From: a candidate division KSB1 bacterium
GTDB lineage: Bacteria; Zhuqueibacterota; Zhuqueibacteria; Zhuqueibacterales; Zhuqueibacteraceae
Direction of reading: 5' to 3'
DNA: 64,000 nucleotides
Assembly (NCBI GenBank): GCA_034506175.1
Contig: JAPDQB010000002.1
Span: forward strand, 62,001 to 126,000
Shown here one piece after another: positions 18,784 to 27,570 of this stretch (position 1 is the first letter of the stretch; every line of letters starts with the position of its first letter). Under the pieces are notes generated by a model. That model was given only the letters and a program-made list of their open reading frames with translations, was not told where the DNA came from and made no database searches. The position numbers were made by a program, and so were the translations under genes.

Positions 18784-19663
18784 GGGAGGGAGGGACGATA
18801 ACTTTCAGCGCCTGCGGCAGCACGGAAATGTTGACCGGACCGTCGGATACCTGGGCTTCACCGTCGACGTGAAAGAGCACCGGCCCGGATTTTTCGATGG
18901 TGGCGTTTTTTGAGCGATAGTAAGTAATTTGCGGCACGGTGTTGGCTTTGCCGTTAAACAGCTTGGGGGCGTGCATGACGAATTCGGCGAAATTCATCGG
19001 CTGAACGACGCAAACATCGAGCACGCCGTCGTCGGGCTTGGCGTGCGGCGCGATGATCGCGCCGTTGCCATATTGCTCGGTGTTGGCGATGGTCACCAAA
19101 AACGGCGTCAGGTCAATGGCTTGGTCTTCAATGAAAAGACGCAACGGCTCAGGTTGATAATTGGCAAATTCACGCGCCGCAATATAAAAATAGGGCAGGG
19201 GGCCGCGCCAAGCGGCCAGGTTGAATTTGTGGCCGACATTGGCATCGAAACCGACGCCGGTGACGACGAAGAAGTAACGATGCGCGGCGCGGCCGGCGTC
19301 GATGCGGTGTTCTTTGCCGCTGCAAATCACGTCGAGGGCTTGCGCCGCTTGCAAGGGAATATTCAAGCTGCGCGCCAAGCCGTTGCCCGAGCCGCGGGGA
19401 ATGATGCCGAGCGCCGTATCGGTCCCGACCAAGCCGGAGGCTGTTTCATTCACCGTGCCATCGCCGCCGACCGCCACAACGGCGTGATAACCTTCGGTTG
19501 CGGCTTCCTGCGCCAAACGCGTGGCATCGCCGGGAGCCGCGGTGTGGACGATGGTGAAATCAAAATTCTTGCAACGCCGGCGAATGAGTTCTTCAATAAA
19601 ACTTTTGTCGCGCCGAAAACCGGCGATGGGGTTGATGATGAATTTTAGGCGTTGCGATAGCAT
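18773..19663 (-). CDS. Diacylglycerol/lipid kinase family protein (YegS/BmrU-like)
   Basis: 296 residues, the standard length. N-terminal catalytic domain has FIINPIAGFRRD, the nucleotide-binding AVGGDGTVNE and IPRGSGNGLARSL; the C-terminal beta-sandwich carries IDAGRAAHRYFFVVTGVGFD. Such enzymes phosphorylate diacylglycerol, sphingoid or other lipids at the inner membrane face. Co-transcribed with the DUF2064 transferase, which suggests a shared step in glycolipid or phospholipid modification (inference). Confidence 0.92.
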   Translation of the reverse strand: MLSQRLKFIINPIAGFRRDKSFIEELIRRRCKNFDFTIVHTAAPGDATRLAQEAATEGYHAVVAVGGDGTVNETASGLVGTDTALGIIPRGSGNGLARSLNIPLQAAQALDVICSGKEHRIDAGRAAHRYFFVVTGVGFDANVGHKFNLAAWRGPLPYFYIAAREFANYQPEPLRLFIEDQAIDLTPFLVTIANTEQYGNGAIIAPHAKPDDGVLDVCVVQPMNFAEFVMHAPKLFNGKANTVPQITYYRSKNATIEKSGPVLFHVDGEAQVSDGPVNISVLPQALKVIVPPSHAN

Positions 19664-19761
19664 ACTTTGAGTTTATCATTAACGCAGAATACTAATCTCA
19701 CGGGCAAATCTCTGTGTTAGAATTATAACAAATTTCGCCTTCAAAGGCAAGCTTCCTCTTC

Positions 19762-19794
19762 AAAAATAAAAAGGCTCTTCATGATTGAAGAGCC
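19762..19794 (-). terminator. Rho-independent terminator for the sigma/anti-sigma/ccdA operon
   Basis: Reading on the minus strand, GGCTCTTCA-ATCA-TGAAGAGCC is followed by TTTTTATTTTT. It lies 26 bp after the ccdA stop. Confidence 0.85.
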
Positions 19795-19819
19795 GTCGCC
19801 ATCTCGTTTTACTGTTCGA

Positions 19820-20557
19820 TTATCCAATTTTCGTCAGCCACGGAAACCATCTCACCAAGATGCTGTTGAGCGCGGTCAAGAGATTGAAAAACATCATTAT
19901 GCCGACAAGAATTAAAAAAGCGCCGCTGACAATCTCCACCGTTTTAAAATGTTTCTTGACGCGATTCATCGCGCTGAGCAATCGTTGCGTTGCCGCGGCG
20001 GTGAGGAAAAACGGAATGCCCAAACCGATGGAATAAACCAAAAGCAAAAGCATGCCTTTCCCCACGGTGTCCTGGCTGCCGGCAATGGCGAGAATGGCGC
20101 CGAGAATGGGGCCGATGCACGGCGTCCAGCCGAACGCAAACGCGCTGCCGACGAGAAAAGCGCCGATGGTGCTCGTCGGCTTGCCGCCGGTTTGAAAGCG
20201 CGCTTCATAATTCAGAAACGGAATCTTGATGAGGCCGGCAACATGCAAGCCAAAAATGATCAGAACGACGCCGGCCGCTTTGCTCAGGAAGCCGAGATTT
20301 TGCAGGAGAAAATTTCCCACCACGGTTGCGGTGGCGCCGAGCAAAACAAAGACGACGGTGAAGCCGGAGATGAACAATAATGAGCTGGCCATCAGCCGCA
20401 AGGCCGTTTGTTGCCGGCGTTCGGCTTTACGCAGGTCTTCCACGGAAACGCCGGAGATGAACGAAATATAAGCCGGCACCAACGGCAGCACGCAGGGAGA
20501 AATAAATGAGATCAAACCGGCGAATAACGCCGCGAGATAAGTGATGTTGGTTTCCAT
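19820..20557 (-). CDS. ccdA: Cytochrome c biogenesis / thiol-disulfide transporter CcdA
   Basis: 245 residues with six predicted membrane segments. The two redox cysteines lie in FISPCVLPLVPAY (helix 1) and FGWTPCIGPILG (helix 4), as in CcdA. It moves electrons from cytoplasmic thioredoxin across the inner membrane to periplasmic thioredoxin-like proteins such as ResA/TlpA, for cytochrome c maturation or disulfide reduction. It starts 12 bp after the anti-sigma stop, so it belongs to the sigma/anti-sigma operon, and a TlpA lipoprotein is encoded just upstream of that operon. A strong terminator follows. Confidence 0.95.
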   Translation of the reverse strand: METNITYLAALFAGLISFISPCVLPLVPAYISFISGVSVEDLRKAERRQQTALRLMASSLLFISGFTVVFVLLGATATVVGNFLLQNLGFLSKAAGVVLIIFGLHVAGLIKIPFLNYEARFQTGGKPTSTIGAFLVGSAFAFGWTPCIGPILGAILAIAGSQDTVGKGMLLLLVYSIGLGIPFFLTAAATQRLLSAMNRVKKHFKTVEIVSGAFLILVGIMMFFNLLTALNSILVRWFPWLTKIG

Positions 20558-20569
20558 CTTCGTTAAAAC

Positions 20570-21205
20570 TCAGATCAACGAGAACTCTTCCACTTCAATA
20601 TATTGCATCTGCTTAAACAGACGCCCGACGATGCGCACACGGCGGTGCATGTTAGCGGACAAGACTTGCGATTTTTCGGAGCGCAAGAGGCTCCAGACAT
20701 GCCCGTCCGGGCAGCGCACGCCGACACGATGCGTGGCGTCATGAATGTAAGGCGTCTTGACGATTTCCAGCAAGTCGCAATCAACGCAAATGATTTCGCC
20801 CTCGATGCTGCCGGCGACAAACTGCCCGTAGCTGCTGGCGCGCTGGCTTTGCGTCGATAAAACGAAAGACGCGGTCAAGCCGGATAACAGCATTAGCACC
20901 AAGACAGTCGCAATCGCCGGCGCGGGCTGCAGCAGAAAGAGCTGCCGGATTTGCTCCCAGAAACCGAATCCGAAATTTTGCTGATCGAGACGGCGCCGAA
21001 TTTCAGCGCGCACGCGCGCCGGCGTCGGAATGCTTTTGGCGTTATCGCGTACTAAGTCTTTCATTTTTTGTTGGGCGTCCGCTTCTTCCGCGCATCCGGC
21101 GCAGTCTTGCAGATGCCGGGACACCATATGTACTTGCGAAGGCGCAAGCTCCCGGTCGACGTAGCCGGCGATTTGTTCCTGAACTTGTTTGCAGGGAGAA
21201 GACAT
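20570..21205 (-). CDS. Zinc-finger anti-sigma factor with extra periplasmic domain
   Basis: The start at 21205 (after GCAAACAAGTTC... on the coding strand, 8 bp past the sigma stop) gives MSSPCKQVQEQIAGYVD. The N-terminal ZAS/zf-HC2 motif HLQDCAGC (HxxxCxxC) binds zinc and the sigma factor. One membrane helix (ALFLLQ... region, IATVLVLMLLSGLTASFVL) follows at about residues 98-118. The C-terminal 90 residues, outside the membrane, form a beta-rich domain with CVDC, TPYIHDATHRVGV and RVRIVGRL, resembling small OB-fold heme/metal sensor-like domains. I infer that it responds to an envelope or redox signal. Lies between the sigma and ccdA. Confidence 0.83.
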   Translation of the reverse strand: MSSPCKQVQEQIAGYVDRELAPSQVHMVSRHLQDCAGCAEEADAQQKMKDLVRDNAKSIPTPARVRAEIRRRLDQQNFGFGFWEQIRQLFLLQPAPAIATVLVLMLLSGLTASFVLSTQSQRASSYGQFVAGSIEGEIICVDCDLLEIVKTPYIHDATHRVGVRCPDGHVWSLLRSEKSQVLSANMHRRVRIVGRLFKQMQYIEVEEFSLI

Positions 21206-21213
21206 AATTTTTT

Positions 21214-21804
21214 TCAACGGCTTTTTTTCACGATGCCCTCGCGCCGGGCGTAGTCGCACAGGTAACTTTGCAACTGCTGCCGCGCCCGTGACAGACGCGA
21301 CATGACGGTGCCGATTGGCGCGCCGATGATTTTGGCGATTTCCTTGTATGAGAATCCTTCAATGTCGCAAAGAATCACCACGGCGCGAAAATCGTAGGAC
21401 AGCTTGCCCAACGCGGCATTGACTTCATCACCGAAAAGGCCGGCGTAGCTTTGCTCGTCGTAGCGCGTTTCGTATTTGTCGCCGCGTTCCTTTTCGGCCT
21501 CGGTATAAAAATATTCGACCCGCTCAAATTCCGTTTGCTGCGGCTCGCGCACCTTTTTGCGATAACGATTGATGAAGGTGTTGGTGAGGATTTTGAAGAT
21601 CCACGCCTTGAAATTGGTGCCTTCCTCAAACTTGTCGAAAAAACGATAGGCGCGCAAGTAAACGTCCTGCACCAGATCTTCGGCGTCGAGCCGGCGGCGC
21701 GTCATTCGCAGCGCCGTGCCGTAAAGCGCGTCCATGTGCGGGAAAGCCAGCGCCTCAAACTTACGGCGGCGCTCCTCCGGCGAAGGTTTTTTCCTTGCCA
21801 TCAA
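21214..21804 (-). CDS. ECF sigma factor (SigR/RpoE-like)
   Basis: 196 residues. Region 2 has the core motif DAEDLVQDVYLRAYRFFDKF and region 2.4 NFKAWIFKILTNTFINRYRK; region 4 has FRAVVILCDIEGFSYKEIAK then the helix-turn-helix GTVMSRLSRARQQL. The FEEGTNFKAWIFKILTN stretch is typical of the SigR/ECF12 group, whose anti-sigma factors are zinc, redox-responsive proteins; this fits the HxxxCxxC partner immediately downstream. A GGAGAAGTGGAGG-like site precedes the ATG pair. Probably autoregulated. Confidence 0.92.
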   Translation of the reverse strand: MMARKKPSPEERRRKFEALAFPHMDALYGTALRMTRRRLDAEDLVQDVYLRAYRFFDKFEEGTNFKAWIFKILTNTFINRYRKKVREPQQTEFERVEYFYTEAEKERGDKYETRYDEQSYAGLFGDEVNAALGKLSYDFRAVVILCDIEGFSYKEIAKIIGAPIGTVMSRLSRARQQLQSYLCDYARREGIVKKSR

Positions 21805-21944
21805 ACCTCCACTTCTCCTTCAGTTCATCTCGATGAAATCGTCGACTCGAAAATGAGTTGATTCGGCTTTACTGAAGGGTACAATAAATTTGCTCAAAAG
21901 TCAAGGATTCATTCCAAAGGCCATGCCTTCGCCGTCAAAGAACG

Positions 21945-22478
21945 TTACAGCAATTTGTTTAGCTCGTTTTCCAAAGTATTTGCAACAGTCATTCCAACAA
22001 TACGCTTGGTAATTCTGCCGGAGCGGTCGATGATAAACGTCGTCGGCAAGCCGCGCACGCCGTAACGATAGGTCAATTCGGGCGAGCCTAACAGCACCGG
22101 GTAAGCAATAGGAATTTTTTTGATAAAATCCGGCAGGACGGTTTCCGGCGATTCATCGACTGAGACACCGAGAAACTCCACGCCGCGATCGCGATAGCGT
22201 GAATAAACATCGTTAAAATCCGGAATTTCTTTGCGGCAAGGGCCGCACCAGGTCGCCCAAAAGTTGACGACGACGATTTTTTGCCCTTCCAATTGCCGCA
22301 AATTAACCTCGTCGCCGGCCAGAGTTTTCAAAGTAAAGTCCGGCAGCTTTTCGCTTTCGCTGACCGTGCGATTGTTGCTCGCCGCCGTTTTGGCCGCATT
22401 GTTTTCTTTTGGCCCGCAACCGATGACGATGATACCGCCGGCAATGAGAGTCAACAGAAACTTTTTAGGCATTTTCAT
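21945..22478 (-). CDS. TlpA/ResA-like thioredoxin lipoprotein
   Basis: 177 residues with lipobox VIGC (C21) and a short linker, then an AhpC/TSA-thioredoxin domain with active site WCGPC (C78, C81), GVSVDESPETV and the cis-Pro segment VRGLPTTFIID. It is membrane-anchored in the periplasm and would reduce apocytochrome c or other disulfides, recharged by CcdA, whose gene is 1.4 kb downstream across the sigma/anti-sigma genes on the same strand. ATTAACCAAAAGGACTTA precedes the ATG. Confidence 0.93.
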   Translation of the reverse strand: MKMPKKFLLTLIAGGIIVIGCGPKENNAAKTAASNNRTVSESEKLPDFTLKTLAGDEVNLRQLEGQKIVVVNFWATWCGPCRKEIPDFNDVYSRYRDRGVEFLGVSVDESPETVLPDFIKKIPIAYPVLLGSPELTYRYGVRGLPTTFIIDRSGRITKRIVGMTVANTLENELNKLL

Positions 22479-22586
22479 TAAGTCCTTTTGGTTAATGGTA
22501 GAGCAGTTATTTACAAAACATCAAAATGACACTGAAATATTCCTGGTGTGAAAACCGCGCCGGCAATGCTTCAATCGGCGAGCCGG

Positions 22587-23129
22587 CTACAGATCGGATT
22601 TATCGACCCACTGCACGATGCGCCATTTTGCATCGCTTTTGCTCCGACGGAATTTGAAAACCGCAAAACCGCTCACGCTGAAACGAAAATCGGCGGCCGC
22701 GAGATCGAGCTGAAAACTTTTGGAAATCGTTTCGAGCGTGTCGCTATTGACGATATCGCGCGATGTAAAAACCGTGTTGAGCCATTCCAAATTGATCGAA
22801 TCAAACGTTCGCAGCAAACGCCCGGTGGTTTTCAAATCCGTCTCGCGCGTCCACGAAACAAACAGCCCGGAAGCGCCCTGGTCCGGATCGAAGTATTGAA
22901 AAACAAAGGCGCTGTCCAATAAACCGGCGTACAGCAAGGAGTCCCTGAAAATATAAGAATATTTAAAATTCGTCAGAACTTCTTCCGGCGTTTTTTGTTC
23001 GGTGATCAGATCCGCCGCCAGACTGCCGTCGTCCAAAGCCGGCGCAAAGGGATTCAAGCAGCTCCAGGCCGTCAATCCGGCCAGAAGTCCGAGGCTGAAT
23101 AAAAATATGTGCTTCAAAAAAGATCGCAT
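22587..23129 (-). CDS. Lipoprotein of unknown function
   Basis: The start at 23129 gives a lipoprotein signal MRSFLKHIFLFSLGLLAGL ending in AWSC. The upstream in-frame ATG (23228) would place a terminator inside the gene and is rejected. Mature part about 160 residues: NPFAPALDD at the start, FKYSYIFRDSLLYAGLLDS, then alternating strands ending 'FKFRRSKSDAKWRIVQWVDK', the closing pattern of an NTF2/SnoaL-like cone fold. I cannot name a function. It sits between the ExbD terminator and the TlpA gene. Confidence 0.75.
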   Translation of the reverse strand: MRSFLKHIFLFSLGLLAGLTAWSCLNPFAPALDDGSLAADLITEQKTPEEVLTNFKYSYIFRDSLLYAGLLDSAFVFQYFDPDQGASGLFVSWTRETDLKTTGRLLRTFDSINLEWLNTVFTSRDIVNSDTLETISKSFQLDLAAADFRFSVSGFAVFKFRRSKSDAKWRIVQWVDKSDL

Positions 23130-23176
23130 CGGTTTTTTATTTTCAACCTGCCGCTCCGGCAATTTTATTCCAGCAT

Positions 23177-23206
23177 AAAAAAGGCGGGAGCTTTTCTCCT
23201 CCCGCC
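23177..23206 (-). terminator. Rho-independent terminator after exbD2
   Basis: On the minus strand GGCGGGAG-loop-CTCCCGCC is followed by TTTTTTATG. It closes the ctpA-exbB-exbD-exbD transcript 39 bp after the last stop. Confidence 0.85.
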
Positions 23207-23244
23207 TCCGGCAAATCGCCCTGCACAAATTTTTAAAACGAAGA

Positions 23245-23661
23245 TTAAAATTCTGGTTTCGCCGAATAGTTGATGTTCAAGGCCTCGGCCTCGCGCAGCG
23301 CTTCTTGCAGCCTGTAAACTTGCTCCATTTTCAAATGCTCATCGAGCCGCAGCGAAGTCAGTTTGAGGGGATGCATGGGGTCGTTGCGTTTGGCCTGCAT
23401 GATGGCGACAACCTCTGAGATCACAACGATCTTGTCGTCAATCGAAAGGCGGCCGTTGCGGTCGAGCCAAACGTAAGCCACGTCTCTTTTGCCGGGGATT
23501 TTTTCAATCTGTTTGGCCGTCGGCAAATTCACCGGCAGTCCCTCATACTCTTTGAAAACCGCCGAGACCATGAAAAAAATCAGCAGCAAAAAAACGATAT
23601 CCGGCAGCGCGATGGTGGGAATGCCGGCGACGGCCGGGCTTTTTCTCTCGAAGAATGGCAT
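23245..23661 (-). CDS. exbD: Biopolymer transport protein ExbD/TolR (second copy)
   Basis: 138 residues: one N-terminal membrane helix (ALPDIVFLLLIFFMVSAVF, with the conserved membrane Asp in PDIVF) and a periplasmic domain (YEGLPVNLPTAKQIEKIPGK...). It forms the proton-driven motor with ExbB, energising TonB-dependent or Tol-type transport. It starts 3 bp after the first exbD stop. Tandem exbD genes are typical of FCB bacteria. Confidence 0.9.
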   Translation of the reverse strand: MPFFERKSPAVAGIPTIALPDIVFLLLIFFMVSAVFKEYEGLPVNLPTAKQIEKIPGKRDVAYVWLDRNGRLSIDDKIVVISEVVAIMQAKRNDPMHPLKLTSLRLDEHLKMEQVYRLQEALREAEALNINYSAKPEF

Positions 23662-23664
23662 AAG

Positions 23665-24060
23665 CTAATCCGGCTCGGCTATTGAAATGCGGCTCACCGC
23701 TGCCTGTTTGAGCTGATCCAAAACCGCGAGGTAAACACGATATTCGGTTTCCCGGTCGGCTTTCACCGAGACGATCAGCTTGTCGTTGGCAAGCACTTTG
23801 GCGCGCACGATTTCTTTGATGGCAGGTATCGGCGCCACTTGATTATCCAGCAACACCTCGCCCTGGGCATTGATCAGCAAAGGCAGCACGTTTTGTTTCG
23901 CGACTTCCTTGGTTTCTCCTTTGGCTGGCAGCGTCAAGCTGATGCCCTTGTCGATGTTGATCGTGGTGGTGGCGAGATAAAAAATCAAAATCAAAAACGC
24001 GATATCCGCCAGGGAGGCTTGCGGAATTTGCACCGGCGGTTTTTTTCTGTTTTCAAACAT
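23665..24060 (-). CDS. exbD: Biopolymer transport protein ExbD/TolR (first copy)
   Basis: 131 residues with an N-terminal helix containing the conserved Asp (ASLADIAFLILIFYLATTTI) and a periplasmic domain (ISLTLPAKGETKEVAKQN). Starts 15 bp after the exbB stop. It is distinct in sequence from the second copy, so the two probably form a heteromeric peptidoglycan-contacting unit. Confidence 0.9.
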   Translation of the reverse strand: MFENRKKPPVQIPQASLADIAFLILIFYLATTTINIDKGISLTLPAKGETKEVAKQNVLPLLINAQGEVLLDNQVAPIPAIKEIVRAKVLANDKLIVSVKADRETEYRVYLAVLDQLKQAAVSRISIAEPD

Positions 24061-24075
24061 AACGGAAATGCTTTG

Positions 24076-24735
24076 TCACGCCTGTCCGATTTGATTGAGC
24101 GGAATCTTTGCCTGATATTCCAGCTCGACTAGCGTGTCGACCAGCTCAGCCGAGCTTTCTTCCATGTCGATGACCAGCTTGTCGATGCGGCTGGTGAAAA
24201 AATTGTGTGCGGTTTGAATGACGATGGCGACGGCGAGGCCAAACAATGTCGTCAATAAAGCGACGGCAATGCCGTGCGCGACGATGGTCGGGCTGACATC
24301 GTTGGCCTGCTCGATCGCTTTGAAGGCGATGATCATGCCCTGCACCGTGCCGAGAAATCCCAGCATCGGCGCCAGGCTGACGAATAAGTTCAGCCACACC
24401 AGCCGTTTTTCCAGAAACGCCATTTCCACCGCGCCGGCGTTCATGATCGCCTTTTCAACGTGCTCGATGCCGCGATGCGCCCGCAGCAAGCCGGCGTGAA
24501 AAATTGCCGCCACCGGTCCGCGTGTTTTCTCACACAGTTCCACCGCCGTTTCCAAGCCATCTTCCACCAAAGCCTTTTTGATCGTCTGCAAAAATTGACG
24601 CGTATCAATCGTCGCGCGCATCAAGGTCCAAAAACGCTCGAAACAAATTCCCAATCCAATGATCAGGCAGATTAAAATCGGATGCATGAAAAAACCGCCA
24701 TCAACGTACATCTGGTACATGCTGTAACCTTCCAC
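24076..24735 (-). CDS. exbB: MotA/TolQ/ExbB proton channel protein
   Basis: 219 residues from a GTG at 24735 that has a strong GGAGGAAAGC in front; an ATG at 24720 is the alternative, and a longer ATG start at 24837 would overlap ctpA and is unlikely. Three membrane segments: MHPILICLIIGLGICFERFW, then LNLFVSLAPMLGFLGTVQGM and VSPTIVAHGIAVALLTTLFG, the last two being the TolQ/ExbB hallmark with the channel Thr and Pro. Energises the outer membrane with the two ExbD proteins. Between it and ctpA lie short GGCTGAC repeats (about 24790-24815). Confidence 0.92.
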   Translation of the reverse strand: MEGYSMYQMYVDGGFFMHPILICLIIGLGICFERFWTLMRATIDTRQFLQTIKKALVEDGLETAVELCEKTRGPVAAIFHAGLLRAHRGIEHVEKAIMNAGAVEMAFLEKRLVWLNLFVSLAPMLGFLGTVQGMIIAFKAIEQANDVSPTIVAHGIAVALLTTLFGLAVAIVIQTAHNFFTSRIDKLVIDMEESSAELVDTLVELEYQAKIPLNQIGQA

Positions 24736-24833
24736 GCTTTCCTCCTCCGTAAGTCTTTGCCTGTTGGCTGGGTAGCCTGTTAATTGACTGACGTGACGGG
24801 CTGACAGGCTGACCAGCAAACTGGCCAACCTCT

Positions 24834-26456
24834 TCAATTCTTCAACAATTGGCCGCCGGCGCTTTCGCCCATGGCCGCAATTTTTTGCGCTTGTGGAAAT
24901 AGACGCAAGACTTCCTGAATTTGTTTATTGTTGGAAGCCTCGATTTCATACCACTTCTGTCGGTCCCACAACGTGAGCGCGATTTCACTTTTCAAACGCA
25001 GTTTGATGAAATCGAGATCTTTGTTCCAGCTTTCCGGATCGAATTTGATTTTCAGCGCCTCGATTTTACGGCGAAATTCGGCGAGCACTGTTTCGCTCGG
25101 CTGCCAATTTTGGCGGAAGGCGTTGAAGTCGCCGGCAAGCTGGCGGTTGCGGCTCGCAAAATCGCTGGCGTATTCAAAAAAACTGCGCTTGACGATTAAG
25201 GTGCCAGTGAATTGCGTCGGACGCGACCACTTGATATTGATGTCCGGGGTGATGCCGCCGCCGCCGTACATCAAACGGCCGGCGCTGGTTTTATAAGTCG
25301 GCCGGTTTTTGGTCGAATCGATTTCGGCGTTCGGATCGTAATCATCCCAGCCTTCTTCATAATAATCGGAAAGCGTTTTGCTGTATGGCCGCTGAATGAG
25401 CCGCCCGCTCGGCGTGTAATAGCGCGCGGTGGTGATGCGCACCGCGGCGCCGTCGCGCAAGCCGATTTGGCTTTGCACAAGCCCTTTGCCAAAACTCGTT
25501 TCGCCCACCACCAAGCCGCGATCCCAATCTTGCACGGCGCCGGCGACGATTTCCGAAGCGCTGGCCGAGCCGTGATTGAGCAGAATGATCAGCGGGAAAC
25601 GCGGATGTTTATCCGGTTCGGTCGCATAAAAATCGTCGTTGGCCTGCGCAATGCGGCCGCGGGTGTAAACGATCTTTTTGCCGTGATCGATGAATTTGTC
25701 GGCAACCGCCACCGCCTGCTCGAGAAAGCCGCCGGCGTTGCCGCGCAAATCGAGAATCAATTGCTTCATGCCCTCTTTTTCGAGCCTCACCAGCGCGTTT
25801 TCCAACTCTTCGCCGGTCGTTTTGGCAAAACGGCTGATCAGGATATAGCCGGTTTGCGAATCGAGCATGAAGGACGATTCAAGACTGGTAATGGAAATTT
25901 TTTCGCGGGTGATTGTGACCTCAAACGGATCTTCGACGCCACTGCGACGAATGGTGACGCGCACTTGCGTTCCCTCCGGGCCGCGCAGACGCCTGCGGAC
26001 TTCCTCCTCGTTGAAACCGAAAGTCGACTTGCCTTCGATGGCGACGATCTGATCGGCCGGCCGCAAGCCCAAACGATCAGCCGGCGAGCCGGGTAACGGC
26101 GAGACCACCGTGGGAGTTTTGTTGAAGATGTTGAACTCGATGCCGATGCCGTAGAAGTGCCCTTCGAATTTTTCCGTCACCTCGGCCAGTTGCTCTTTGG
26201 GAATATATACCGAGTGCGGGTCCAGCGTCTCCAACATGCCGCTGATCGCGCCGTTGATGAGTTTTTGGTTGTCGACGTCTTCGACGTAATATTTGGAAAC
26301 GGCGTTGAAAACTTCGTTGAAACGCTGTAATTCTTGAAACAGATTGCTGCCTCTGCTCTGCTGGGCGGCCGTGTGGGTTATCATGGCCACGCCGGACAAC
26401 GCCGCCAAGACCGCCATTGCCACCAGCAAGACGGTTTTAGTTGACAGTTTCTTCAT
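24834..26456 (-). CDS. S41-family C-terminal processing protease (CtpA/Prc)
   Basis: 540 residues from ATG 26456, which has GAGGTG in front. N-terminal membrane/signal segment TVLLVAMAVLAALSGVAM; PDZ domain (about 90-175; SPADRLGLRPADQIVAIEGK); S41 catalytic core with the Ser in NHGSASASEIVAGAVQDW and the Lys in GETSFGKGLVQSQ. DLRGNAGGFLEQAV is the conserved strand before it. The C-terminal 150 residues are helical. Acts in the periplasm on C-terminal tails of envelope proteins. Upstream of exbB on the same strand (98-bp gap). Confidence 0.94.
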   Translation of the reverse strand: MKKLSTKTVLLVAMAVLAALSGVAMITHTAAQQSRGSNLFQELQRFNEVFNAVSKYYVEDVDNQKLINGAISGMLETLDPHSVYIPKEQLAEVTEKFEGHFYGIGIEFNIFNKTPTVVSPLPGSPADRLGLRPADQIVAIEGKSTFGFNEEEVRRRLRGPEGTQVRVTIRRSGVEDPFEVTITREKISITSLESSFMLDSQTGYILISRFAKTTGEELENALVRLEKEGMKQLILDLRGNAGGFLEQAVAVADKFIDHGKKIVYTRGRIAQANDDFYATEPDKHPRFPLIILLNHGSASASEIVAGAVQDWDRGLVVGETSFGKGLVQSQIGLRDGAAVRITTARYYTPSGRLIQRPYSKTLSDYYEEGWDDYDPNAEIDSTKNRPTYKTSAGRLMYGGGGITPDINIKWSRPTQFTGTLIVKRSFFEYASDFASRNRQLAGDFNAFRQNWQPSETVLAEFRRKIEALKIKFDPESWNKDLDFIKLRLKSEIALTLWDRQKWYEIEASNNKQIQEVLRLFPQAQKIAAMGESAGGQLLKN

Positions 26457-26540
26457 CGGACACCTCGTGCTAAATCGCAAGATCGGTTTTTATACGATGG
26501 CCTTTTATAAAGGCTTGGTGCTAATTTAAACAATTTTCGT

Positions 26541-27570
26541 CTAAAAAGCAAAAGGCAAAATTGTCAAAAGCGGAAAGCAAAATTTCCGCGGGACTGACCA
26601 CAAAATAAAAAGGCGGCCATGGCCGCCTTGGTCCAGTGTCATCTTCTTTCGCTCAACTTTGTTGCCAGCCGCCAGCTCGTAGAAATAAACGCCGCTCGCC
26701 GCGGCGAGGTCGTTTTGGCGATAGAGATGAATCAATCCGGCGTTGGCCAAAAGCTCCGCGGCGTTCGCGGAATTGCTCTGACGAAAGGCCGCCAATTTTG
26801 CCAACGCCGGCGATACTTTGTTTTCGACCAGATCTTTTTCCATCAGCACGAGCGCCAGCATTTTGCGAATGAAAGCCGTGACCGTCAAATCGTTGACGTA
26901 GTTATTGACGAGAGCGAAATCCACGTTGAGCATGCAGGCATCTTGCAGTTCGCGATGCAAATCCGTGATCAGCTCATTCGCGGCATTCCAATCAGCGGTT
27001 TTACGGCCCGTATCAATCGCCGCTTTCAAATCGCCGGGCCAATTGCTGATGCCATTGCTCATGGCAAAAGCCTGTAGTGCCGCCGAGCTTTTTTGCAGGG
27101 CGGATGAAACATTGGCAAGCGGCAGCAAGACGGCACGACTATCGTTATTATCCTCATCACCGCGCCAGATGCGCAAAGTCGGATCGTACCCCGTGGCTTT
27201 TCCCCAACCCACCGGGCTGGGTTGGCTGCCGAGAACCGGCGTCGTCGTGACATTGCCGGAGATATTGCTCTGTTGGCCGCTCCAATAATTGCGTTTGGCC
27301 GCGAGCTGATAACCGCTGCCGACTTGCTGGGCTTCGTAACTGGTGTTATCGTGAGTCCAGTTATTGCCGTATTGGCTGGTGACATCTTGACCGAAATTGG
27401 GTGAAGCGCTCGACGCATAAATGCCGACACCGCTATTGTTGGCAATTTCGTTGCGGCCTTTGCTCGTGTCGGTATTGACGCCGTTGGCGTTCAAATTAAT
27501 GTTGGAGAAACAGTAGATGCCGTTGCCATAATTTGTCTTGATGGTGTTGCGGTGCAAACAGGCTTTGTTG
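26541..27570 (-). pseudogene. Beta-helix surface protein, 5' truncated, with sorting-domain remnant
   Basis: The frame holds the end of a right-handed parallel beta-helix (HRNTIKTNYGNGIYCFSNIN; NEIANNSGVGIYAS; NYWSGQQSNISGN) followed by a helical region. It closes with ASGVYFYELAAGNKVERKKM, the last strands of the secretion sorting domain. The start is missing: at about 27570 the sequence passes into transposase DNA. The sorting domain also lacks its PNPFNP half, being joined directly to helical sequence (LIHLYRQNDLA), which implies an internal deletion. Probably a non-functional remnant of a secreted protein. Confidence 0.72.
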
